Positions 1 to 4,854 of a DNA stretch of 6,977 nt are shown here, in pieces. The DNA is from Candidatus Zymogenus sp. (GTDB taxonomy: Bacteria > Desulfobacterota > Zymogenia > Zymogenales > Zymogenaceae). The number at the start of each line of letters is the position of its first letter. Position 1 is the first letter of the stretch. The stretch spans positions 1 through 6,977 of the forward strand of contig JAUWME010000124.1 in assembly GCA_030613285.1 (NCBI GenBank). Reading direction: 5' to 3'. The notes below the pieces were generated by a model. It saw nothing but the letters and a program-made list of their open reading frames with translations. It made no database searches and was not told the origin of the DNA. Both the position numbers and the translations under genes were made by a program.

Positions 1-55
1 CAAGAATCTGTCCGTGAATCAATCGACTATCTACCCTGCCGAGAACAATTCCCAT
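1..55 (-). CDS. PTS mannose-family EIIB component, N-terminal fragment (cut by window edge)
   Basis: Reading the minus strand from the ATG at 55-53 gives 18 codons, MGIVLGRVDSRLIHGQIL, before the window ends. The R(V/I)DxRLIHGQ motif is the hallmark start of mannose/fructose/sorbose-family EIIB domains (ManX IIB part, LevE, SorB). The His in LIHGQ, residue 14 here, is the family's phosphorylation site, receiving phosphate from EIIA and passing it to sugar. The start lies one base after the stop of the EIIA gene, with only a weak AAGAAG-type ribosome site inside the EIIA 3' end, so the two are probably translated together. The family assignment is firm despite the short length because the active-site motif is present. 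Whether EIIC/EIID permease genes follow cannot be seen, so a purely regulatory role and a transport role both remain open. Confidence 0.85.
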   Translation of the reverse strand, partial: MGIVLGRVDSRLIHGQIL

Positions 56-56
56 T

Positions 57-458
57 TTATTTCTTCTTACTTAAAAATTCAGTGGCAACATTGATATTGT
101 CTCTTCCCGATTCCTTGGCTTTACTCGCCAAGGTTTTGAGATCCTTCCCCTCTCTCTCCATTGTCATCCTTATGAGCATTGGGAGATTCACTCCAGAGAC
201 CACCTCCACATCAGCGCTAAGAAAACTCATTGCAAGGTTTGACGGCGTACCCCCGAACATATCTGTCAGGATGATAACACCTTCGCCGCTGTTTACTTCC
301 TTTATGGCATTTTTTATTTCCGTTCTTAGAACTTCCACATCTTTTTTGGGATCGAGAGAGAGAGCCCTTGACCCTTCAATTTTTCCGACAATAAGTTCTG
401 CAGTTTTTAAAACCGCATCAGCAAAGTTCAAATGCGAAACGATGACAATTCCTACCAT
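57..458 (-). CDS. PTS mannose-family EIIA domain protein
   Basis: A 133-residue single-domain EIIA of the mannose family (PF03610), matching the usual 130-140 aa. It would be a cytoplasmic phosphocarrier between HPr~P and EIIB-man. The N-terminal strand GIVIVSH carries the expected phosphorylatable His at residue 9. LTDMFGGTP (about residues 65-72) is the conserved Asp/GGTP loop that packs against this His, and VSGVNLPML (about 87-95) is a further conserved family segment. The ATG at 458 follows the rapZ stop by 18 nt and has an AGGTG ribosome site at good spacing. It is followed after one base by an EIIB start. In Deltaproteobacteria-type genomes this protein commonly sits after rapZ in the rpoN cluster, sometimes without a full sugar permease, so a regulatory PTS role is likely (inference). 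No missing residues were noticed. Confidence 0.93.
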   Translation of the reverse strand: MVGIVIVSHLNFADAVLKTAELIVGKIEGSRALSLDPKKDVEVLRTEIKNAIKEVNSGEGVIILTDMFGGTPSNLAMSFLSADVEVVSGVNLPMLIRMTMEREGKDLKTLASKAKESGRDNINVATEFLSKKK

Positions 459-476
459 ATTCTACACCTAATAAAA

Positions 477-1352
477 TCAGGTCTTTTTTACATCCCGATG
501 ATCAATCTTAACAATATAATTATCGTTTTTATCAAACATCTTATAAAGCTCTTGAGCAATTACCACCGAGCGGTGCATTCCGCCGGTGCAACCTATGGCA
601 ATTGTAAGGAGCGCCCTTCCTTCATCCACATAGTGCGGTAAGAGAAAGTTTAGGAGCTCACGCAATTTCCACAAGAAACTCTTTGTTACATCCTTTTCGA
701 GGATAAATTCTTTTACCACAGGCTTGAGGCCAGAAAGCAATCTCAACTCTTCCACAAAGTATGGATTTGGGAGGAATCTCACATCCATTACGATGTCCGC
801 ATCCATCGGGTTCCCGTAGCGGTAACCGAATGAGATAATGTTGAGATTTAACCTCTTTTTTAAAACTCCATCGATAAAATGATTGGAGATAATGCTTTTT
901 AAATCATGGGGCGTCAAGCTTGAGGTATCTATCACCTTGTGGGATATTTTCCTCAAGCCAGATAGTACATCCCGTTCTTTTACAATTCCCGCCCTGGGAT
1001 CATCTCTGTTTAGAGGATGCAGCCTTCTTGTCTCTTTATATCGCCTGAAGAGGACATCGTCCTTGGCCTCCATGAAAATGACTTGATAGTCCTGACCCAT
1101 TTCATCAAGTTCGTTTAAGACCCTTGGAAGTTCTTTAAGGAAGCTCTTCCCCCTTAGATCCATCACAACCACAATTTTTTCGATATCCCACTCTGATCGA
1201 ATAACTAATCTTAATACTTCTGGGAGCAATATGACGGGCAGATTATCTATACAATAAAAGCCACTGTCCTCCAGGGCTTTTAGTACAGTGCTTTTGCCCG
1301 ACCCTGAAAGCCCTGTGACAATAAATAGTTTTATGTCTTTTGCATCAATCAT
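477..1352 (-). CDS. rapZ: RapZ/YvcJ family nucleotide-binding protein (RNase adapter)
   Basis: 291 residues, close to the usual 280-295. The N-terminal P-loop VTGLSGSGKST (residues 12-22) and the MDLRG segment (about 64-68) form the NTPase half. The C-terminal half carries ISFGYRYGNP..ADIVMDVRFLPNPY and the family signature IGCTGGMHRSV. In enterobacteria RapZ binds the sRNA GlmZ and directs RNase E to it, controlling GlmS. In Bacillus YvcJ is a GTP/ATP-binding protein of less clear role. The target here is unknown. One variation is that the signature is GG-M-HRS where Lys or Gln usually precedes HRS. The ATG overlaps the end of the upstream hprK remnant by 8 nt (ATGATTGA), and I see no Shine-Dalgarno before it. 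Its translation may therefore depend on ribosomes finishing the remnant. Neighbouring PTS genes fit the usual rapZ context. Confidence 0.95.
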   Translation of the reverse strand: MIDAKDIKLFIVTGLSGSGKSTVLKALEDSGFYCIDNLPVILLPEVLRLVIRSEWDIEKIVVVMDLRGKSFLKELPRVLNELDEMGQDYQVIFMEAKDDVLFRRYKETRRLHPLNRDDPRAGIVKERDVLSGLRKISHKVIDTSSLTPHDLKSIISNHFIDGVLKKRLNLNIISFGYRYGNPMDADIVMDVRFLPNPYFVEELRLLSGLKPVVKEFILEKDVTKSFLWKLRELLNFLLPHYVDEGRALLTIAIGCTGGMHRSVVIAQELYKMFDKNDNYIVKIDHRDVKKT

Positions 1353-1530
1353 GATTTTTGAGTAGTTTTTTTAGAACGGTACTTTGTTGTGACCCTCCGA
1401 GAATAAAGTCTGTTATAACAATAATAAGCCTGCTGGTATCGATCTCTTTATCAAGAAATATCTTGGGAATACCAACGCCCAAAAACTCTACCTTTTCTAT
1501 GATAACACCAAAATTGGAGCAGGTTTCCAT
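1345..1530 (-). CDS. HprK C-terminal piece (downstream of the two stops), possibly translated
   Basis: 61 residues from ATG 1530, in the same frame as the P-loop piece. The stretch EKVEFLGVGIPKIFLDKE aligns by eye with the EILGVKIPKITIPV region of HprK. The following PVxPGRN-like loop, which contacts HPr in the known enzymes, reads LDKEIDTSR and is not conserved. RLIIVITDFIL then fits the NLAVIIEVAA strand. AAGG at 1538-1535 sits 4 nt before the ATG and could serve as a poor ribosome site. The open frame extends upstream to 1572 without another ATG, GTG or TTG start. Its TGA stop overlaps the rapZ ATG by 8 nt, so it may survive mainly as the coupling leader for rapZ. The similarity is clear only in the central 20 residues. 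Confidence 0.5.
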   Translation of the reverse strand: METCSNFGVIIEKVEFLGVGIPKIFLDKEIDTSRLIIVITDFILGGSQQSTVLKKLLKNHD

Positions 1531-1584
1531 CCCACCTTCATCATCAAAGGCGGTTTTTTTTGATATCTCCTTTTAATCGAAAAG

Positions 1585-1917
1585 TTAAATTACAACATCA
1601 ATCTTTGATTTGTCAATAACAAAAGAGGGTCCCAAGACCCTCCCGATATCTACAATTCCGACCCCCTTTACCTCCAATAGCCCTTTAATATCCTTTATTT
1701 TTTTCTTTTTATTATCAATGTTATTTGACCCCGGCACCCTGCCAACAATTTCATTTCTTACACGAAATATCTCGACAACATCGTCAGAGACCAGCCTCCC
1801 ATGGGCATTAAGGAGAGACAGGGCAAGCCTGCTTTTGCCAGACCCGCTGTTGCCCAAAAGCAGAATTCCCTTTGTCATTACCCTCAGTAAGGTTCCATGA
1901 AGAATTAGCTTTTCCAT
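1585..1917 (-). CDS. HprK kinase-domain N-terminal piece (P-loop half), possibly translated
   Basis: 110 residues. It begins MEKLILHGTLL, equivalent to the TTxHG strand that opens the HprK catalytic domain. It continues with the P-loop LLGNSGSGKS (about residues 20-29), GRLVSDDVVEI with the paired Asp that binds metal or acts in catalysis, VGRVPG, and LLEVKGVGIVDIG corresponding to the LEIRGxGI signature, with Lys in place of Arg. Between VGRVPG and LLEVKG lies SNNIDNKKKKIKDIKG, about 11 residues longer than usual and encoded by A-rich codons. The frame ends in TAA just after IDVVI, before the rest of the domain. No Shine-Dalgarno precedes ATG 1917; the nearest is AGGAGGT at 1978-1972, about 55 nt upstream. 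If made, the protein would lack the C-terminal HPr-contact loop, so independent kinase activity is doubtful. Confidence 0.6.
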   Translation of the reverse strand: MEKLILHGTLLRVMTKGILLLGNSGSGKSRLALSLLNAHGRLVSDDVVEIFRVRNEIVGRVPGSNNIDNKKKKIKDIKGLLEVKGVGIVDIGRVLGPSFVIDKSKIDVVI

Positions 1918-1971
1918 AAAATAGAAATAGTCAAAATATCTTATGAGTAATTATGGACAATCAATCACAGA

Positions 1972-1978
1972 ACCTCCT
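1972..1978 (-). promoter_or_regulatory. Orphan Shine-Dalgarno AGGAGGT upstream of the hprK remnant
   Basis: AGGAGGT reads on the minus strand at 1978-1972. The start codons in range are GTG 1968, TTG 1964 (8 nt away) and TTG 1960. They open frames of only 5, 7 and 9 codons before a stop. It is about 55 nt before ATG 1917, too far to serve that start. It could be the ribosome site of a formerly longer hprK whose N-terminal domain was deleted, or of a short leader, or chance. Confidence 0.35.
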
Positions 1979-1984
1979 GTCACC

Positions 1985-2098
1985 AATCCACTCCCCAGTA
2001 GCACCACGACCAACCATTGCCAACAACCTCGACAACCCCAACCAACCATCTCCACCCCCCCCAAAATGACATTACCGACAACCCCGACAACCCCGACA
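1985..2098 (-). repeat. G-rich low-complexity spacer with 9-bp repeats between ptsN and hprK
   Basis: The plus strand is strongly C-rich and almost T-free here, so the transcript would be G-rich. Two perfect copies of ACCCCGACA (2081-2089 and 2090-2098) follow a partial copy ACCGACA (2074-2080). A variant, ACCTCGACA, lies at 2026-2034. Transcript G-runs lie at 2094-2091, 2085-2082, an eight-G run at 2062-2055, 2039-2036 and 1996-1993. This composition differs sharply from the AT-rich genes on both sides. No conserved protein is encoded. The minus-strand frame shared with hprK is open but encodes only Gly/Val/Trp-rich low-complexity sequence. A G-quadruplex in the mRNA is possible, though some of the loops between G-runs would be long. 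Confidence 0.6.
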
Positions 2099-2106
2099 GC
2101 GTGTGT

Positions 2107-2565
2107 TTAGAATTTATCGTCTTCTTCTTTTATAATCTCGAATATATCCTCTGATGTTTTTGCGCTAAGAAGGTCTTCTCTGAATTTTTTATCTTTTAGG
2201 AGTCTTGATATTCTTGCTAATGCTTTTAGGTGTATCCCCGCTGTGTTTTCTGGTGCAATGAGTAGGAAGAATATGTGTGTGGGTTTACCGTCAATCGATT
2301 CAAAATCCACGCCCTTTTTGGATCTCCCAAAGGAAGCGACTAATTTGTTTAATCCCTTAATTTTCCCGTGGGGTATGGCGATTCCGTCACCGATACCGGT
2401 ACTTCCGAGTTTTTCTCGTTCTTCGAGAACGGATACGAGTTCATTTAGATTTATCTCTTCTTTTGTAGAGATAACCTCCGCAAGTTCTTTTAAAACTTCC
2501 ATTTTACTTTTCGACGCAATGTCGGCATTAATAAGGTCCTGATCAATAATATCCAAAAGCTTCAT
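2107..2565 (-). CDS. ptsN: PtsN, nitrogen-regulatory PTS EIIA component (EIIA-Ntr)
   Basis: 152 residues, the standard single PTS_EIIA type-2 domain (PF00359). GDGIAIPHGKIKGL holds the phosphorylated His at residue 66 (equivalent to His73 of E. coli PtsN), and APENTAGIHLKALARISRLL (about 105-124) holds the second conserved active-site His at 112. The protein takes phosphate from the Npr/HPr branch. In its two states it is known in other bacteria to bind and regulate partners such as potassium transport proteins and sensor kinases. It acts in the cytoplasm. The ATG at 2565 follows the hpf stop by 30 nt with a GAGGTG ribosome site, so the two are co-transcribed. After its stop comes a G-rich spacer instead of the usual tight junction with hprK. 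Confidence 0.96.
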   Translation of the reverse strand: MKLLDIIDQDLINADIASKSKMEVLKELAEVISTKEEINLNELVSVLEEREKLGSTGIGDGIAIPHGKIKGLNKLVASFGRSKKGVDFESIDGKPTHIFFLLIAPENTAGIHLKALARISRLLKDKKFREDLLSAKTSEDIFEIIKEEDDKF

Positions 2566-2595
2566 TAAACACCTCGGAGTTTTAAATTTTCTTTT

Positions 2596-3144
2596 CTATT
2601 TTTTAACAATTGGTACGATATGTCCAAATTTTTTGTCATTTCTTTTATAAATAACATTTACTTTTTTTGAGTCGGCGTTCTGAAAAACGAGAAATTCATA
2701 TTTTGAGGTTTCTAATTGTATTGCGGCATCTTCCACTGTCATCGGTTTTGTGTCGATTGTCTTGGTTATGATGTCAACATCTTTCTCGTCATAGTCTATG
2801 TCAGGATTGCTTGTTGGTCCTACTGAAGCAGCGGACTGTTTTCTTATACTATCTCCCTTGCGTTTTGTCAGTTTATCTTTATGTTTTTTTACCTGTTTTT
2901 CAATTTTATCTATGGCCATGTCTATGGCCTTATACATATCGTTTGTGGTCTCCTTGCCTTTAATTGTTGTCCTGTCGGCTTTGATGACAATTTCTGCAAT
3001 GCTTCTATGCTTTTCTTCGGTAAGAACCACATTGGCATCTACAGGATTGTAGAGATATTTTTTTAATTTACCAATTTTTTCTTCGGCATACTTTCTATAT
3101 TTATCCTGATGTTCCATATGTCTAAAAGTTACAGATACACGCAT
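2596..3144 (-). CDS. hpf: Ribosome hibernation-promoting factor, long form (HPF/RaiA family)
   Basis: 182 residues, the length of long HPF. Residues about 1-97 are the ribosome-binding S30AE domain, starting MRVSVTFRHMEHQDKYRKYAEEKI, with the NDMYKAIDMAIDKIEKQVKKHKDK helix. A charged, poorly conserved linker follows (about 98-122). The C-terminal dimerisation domain (about 125-182) contains IITKTIDTKPMTVEDAA and FLVFQNADSKKVNVIYKRNDKKFGHI, typical of the long form. It binds the decoding centre of the 30S subunit and pairs 70S ribosomes into 100S dimers when growth stops. A strong ribosome site AAGGAGGT (3158-3151), 6 nt before the ATG, supports this start. The gene follows rpoN by 17 nt, so its transcription likely depends on the rpoN promoter. 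TAG stop. Confidence 0.96.
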   Translation of the reverse strand: MRVSVTFRHMEHQDKYRKYAEEKIGKLKKYLYNPVDANVVLTEEKHRSIAEIVIKADRTTIKGKETTNDMYKAIDMAIDKIEKQVKKHKDKLTKRKGDSIRKQSAASVGPTSNPDIDYDEKDVDIITKTIDTKPMTVEDAAIQLETSKYEFLVFQNADSKKVNVIYKRNDKKFGHIVPIVKK

Positions 3145-3150
3145 TAAAAA

Positions 3151-3158
3151 ACCTCCTT
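3151..3158 (-). promoter_or_regulatory. Strong ribosome binding site of hpf
   Basis: AAGGAGGT, near-perfect anti-16S match, placed 6 nt before the hpf ATG. It is the strongest correctly spaced site in the operon and suggests that hibernation factor is made in excess of RpoN, whose own site is weak. Confidence 0.85.
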
Positions 3159-3161
3159 ATA

Positions 3162-4586
3162 TTAGCCCTCTTTTCTTCCTGCTGAAGAGAGGATACTCAT
3201 CATTTCACGATATTTTGCTACAGTCCGTCTGGCGAGGAAAACACCTTCTTTCTCTAAAACTCCCATAATCTGCTTATCGGTTATTGGTTTTTTAGGATCT
3301 TCATCGGAAATTATCTCCTTTATTCTGCTTTTTACACTTACCATTGATTTATCTTCGTCGCTGCTTGTGGCAACCCTGCTTGTAAAAAAATATTTCAACT
3401 CAAAGACACCACGCGGTGTATGCATATACTTCCCGTTTGTAACACGACTGACGGTCGATTCGTGTACCTCAACATCTTCAGCAACGTCCCGCAAGATGAG
3501 AGGTTTTAGGTATTTTGTCCCTTTATCCAAAAAATCCACTTGATGTGAGACTATACTTTTAGATACCTTATAAATTGTTTTTTGACGTTGTTGAATGCTT
3601 TTTATCAACCATGTTGCTGAATTAATCCTCTCTTTGATAAAATCCTTTGTACTGTCGGGAGTGTTTTTTCCATCAATCAATATTTTTTTGTAGAAGTTAC
3701 TTAGTCTCAGTTTTGGAAGCCCGGTATTATTCAATTTCACCACGTATTCATTGTCAAATTTGAAGACATACACGTCCGGGATGATGTAGTGTGGCTCTTC
3801 GGTTATAAAGGGTCTTCCCGGTTTTGGTTCGAGAGCAGAGATTATTTCAACTGCTTCCAGTATAGCATCTTTGGAAACGTGAAGCTTCTTTGAGATAAAA
3901 GTAAAGTTTCTGTTTAATAGCTTTGGAAGATATTGATCAATCACGGCCGAAACAACGGGATTTGTGATGTTGTAGCTTTTCGCCTGCACCTTAAGACACT
4001 CTTTCAAATCTCTGGAGGCCACTCCCACTGGATCGAAGAGCTGAATTTTTTTGAGGATTTCTAAAGCAGTCGACTGATCACAGCCCCCCTTCTCTGCTAC
4101 CTCCTCAATTGTTATCGTCAAGTAGCCATCATCATTCAAATTTCCGGAGATTATCGTACCAACCCTCACCTCTTCTTCTGTGAGGCTGTTCATTCTTAAC
4201 TGCCACAGTAAGTGATCCAAGAGCGAGGTCTTCTTTGCATATGTATTTTCGATGAAATGTTGTTTTTCGCCAGAATCGGCAAATGACCCAGAATATGAAG
4301 TGGGATAATTCTCCCAGTTGTCGCTGCTCTCCATGCTTTTCAGTAGACTTTCTACGTTTAGATCATCGTTCTTGTATTTGTCCCCCTCCTCTTGATTGTC
4401 CTGCTCCTCCTGACTATCTTCTCCATCCTGAACCTCTTCGAGGACAGGGTTTTCATTCAGCTCCTGATTGACCTGCTCTGACAGTTCCATCCTTGTTAGT
4501 TGGAGGAGCTTTATTGCCTGTTGAAGCTGTGGAGTTAGTATCAGCTTCTGGACAAGCTTGAGTTCTTGTTTCAGTTGCATGGCCAT
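3162..4586 (-). CDS. rpoN: RNA polymerase sigma-54 factor RpoN
   Basis: 474 residues, full length for sigma-54. Region I (about 4-50) is the Gln/Leu-rich segment, QKLILTPQLQQAIKLLQLTR, that contacts the activator ATPase and blocks open-complex formation. Region II (about 51-75) is a short acidic linker. The core-binding domain follows, with FDPVGVASRDLKECL at 184-198. The helix-turn-helix lies near 363-400 (ILRDVAEDVEVHESTVSRVT, then KYMHTPRG). The RpoN box ARRTVAKYRE is at 452-461, intact, and reads the -24 element. All domains are in order with no truncation. ATG 4586 and ATG 4580 are both possible starts; a GAGG site (4603-4600) lies 13 nt before the first, favouring 4586. It heads the compact hpf-ptsN run and has its own promoter. 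Enhancer-dependent transcription of nitrogen, motility or envelope genes is the expected role. Confidence 0.98.
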   Translation of the reverse strand: MAMQLKQELKLVQKLILTPQLQQAIKLLQLTRMELSEQVNQELNENPVLEEVQDGEDSQEEQDNQEEGDKYKNDDLNVESLLKSMESSDNWENYPTSYSGSFADSGEKQHFIENTYAKKTSLLDHLLWQLRMNSLTEEEVRVGTIISGNLNDDGYLTITIEEVAEKGGCDQSTALEILKKIQLFDPVGVASRDLKECLKVQAKSYNITNPVVSAVIDQYLPKLLNRNFTFISKKLHVSKDAILEAVEIISALEPKPGRPFITEEPHYIIPDVYVFKFDNEYVVKLNNTGLPKLRLSNFYKKILIDGKNTPDSTKDFIKERINSATWLIKSIQQRQKTIYKVSKSIVSHQVDFLDKGTKYLKPLILRDVAEDVEVHESTVSRVTNGKYMHTPRGVFELKYFFTSRVATSSDEDKSMVSVKSRIKEIISDEDPKKPITDKQIMGVLEKEGVFLARRTVAKYREMMSILSSAGRKEG

Positions 4587-4638
4587 AGGAAAACATAAAC
4601 CTCAAATTCGATGGATAGCCAAAGAACATCTATCTGTA

Positions 4639-4667
4639 ATTAAATCACTTTAATAACCCTCTGTCAA
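4639..4667 (-). promoter_or_regulatory. Sigma-70-type promoter for rpoN operon
   Basis: On the minus strand a perfect -35 TTGACA (4667-4662) is followed by exactly 17 bp and a -10 TTTAAT (4644-4639, five of six to TATAAT). An extended -10 TG lies one base before it (TGA-TTTAAT). Transcription would start near 4632, giving a leader of about 45 nt before ATG 4586. This is the best promoter match I noticed in the window and implies that rpoN-hpf-ptsN is transcribed independently of the upstream methyltransferase. Confidence 0.78.
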
Positions 4668-4670
4668 TAT

Positions 4671-4718
4671 ATATTTCAATAGCTTTTTCAGTAGATATTT
4701 CAATAGATATTTCAAATT
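4671..4718. repeat. Four tandem 12-bp repeats just upstream of the rpoN -35 box
   Basis: Plus-strand units: ATATTTCAATAG (4671-4682), CTTTTTCAGTAG (4683-4694), ATATTTCAATAG (4695-4706), ATATTTCAAATT (4707-4718). Two copies are identical and the other two keep the TTTCA core. A degenerate fifth unit (4659-4670, 8 of 12 matches) contains TGTCAA, the reverse complement of the -35 hexamer. The array starts 4 bp upstream of the -35 box, where activator sites or AT-rich UP-type elements sit. Whether a protein binds it cannot be told from sequence. Confidence 0.75.
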
Positions 4719-4734
4719 ACTTTCGGGATGTCAA
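4706..4734 (-). promoter_or_regulatory. Possible second, weaker promoter upstream of rpoN
   Basis: A second perfect TTGACA occurs at 4734-4729 on the minus strand. At 17 bp the -10 would be AATATC (4711-4706), only three of six matches and lying in the 12-bp repeat array. It may be a second start site or a chance hexamer. Confidence 0.3.
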
Positions 4735-4740
4735 GAAATG

Positions 4741-4769
4741 ATATTGGGATTTCCAAGGGAATATTGGGA
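4741..4769. repeat. Direct repeat pair ATATTGGGA, 20 bp apart
   Basis: ATATTGGGA occurs at 4741-4749 and 4761-4769, start-to-start 20 bp, about two helical turns. A looser GATATTGCT follows at 4771. Between them TTCC-AAG-GGAA is a small inverted repeat. It lies in the gap upstream of the rpoN promoter. It could be a regulator site, but the evidence is only the repeat itself. No convincing intrinsic terminator for the upstream methyltransferase was seen in this gap. Confidence 0.3.
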
Positions 4770-4854
4770 AGATATTGCTGGTGGCCATAGTAAGTATAGC
4801 AACTAAGGTGAAACGATTTTGTTACCGGGAGGAAGAAGCGCCAATGCCGAACAA

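Larger units (their letters stand above)
1345..1917 (-). pseudogene. hprK: hprK-like gene, kinase domain only, interrupted by two in-frame TAA codons
   Basis: HprK phosphorylates HPr on Ser-46 and removes that phosphate. The kinase-domain-like frame runs from ATG 1917 to TGA 1345, about 188 residues plus stops, and is broken by TAA at 1587-1585 and 1575-1573. Both sides of the stops are in the same frame, so no frameshift is needed. Before the stops are the HG strand, P-loop, SDD and EVKGVGI motifs. After them comes FLGVGIPKIF, matching the ILGVxIPK segment of the family. The roughly 130-residue N-terminal domain of the usual long HprK is absent. Short kinase-only HprKs exist in Alphaproteobacteria. 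Signs of decay are a lysine-rich insertion of about 11 residues, Lys for Arg in the E(I/V)RG signature, and loss of the PVxPGRN loop. Possible alternatives are two separately translated halves, or readthrough. Confidence 0.72.

Noticed and set aside
82..471. Plus-strand 129-codon frame opposite the EIIA gene
   Set aside because: Antisense shadow of a well-supported EIIA; no ribosome site or recognisable domain. The same applies to the other plus-strand frames.
1554..1560. Programmed frameshift at the A7 run (minus strand) in hprK
   Set aside because: The HprK-like segments on both sides are already in the same frame; a shift would not restore the gene and the stops lie before the run.
1573..1587. 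TAA reassigned as a sense codon, which would make hprK intact
   Set aside because: TAA ends the EIIA, ptsN and rpoN genes at their normal lengths, with TGA and TAG used elsewhere, so there is no sign of code change.
1951..2049. A 33-codon minus-strand frame from ATG 2049 in the G-rich spacer
   Set aside because: It encodes Gly/Val/Trp-rich low-complexity sequence derived from repeats, matches no family I know, and its purine-rich upstream is simply the G-run.
4671..4718. CRISPR array
   Set aside because: The units are 12 bp, directly abutting with no spacers, and there are no cas genes.
4802..4826. Possible terminator hairpin (GGTAAC/GTTTCACC) after the methyltransferase
   Set aside because: The stem is short, needs a bulge, and has no T-run after it.
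4587..4854. Sigma-54 -24/-12 promoter (autoregulation of rpoN)
   Set aside because: No GG-N10-GC arrangement close to TGGCAC-N5-TTGCA was found on the minus strand.
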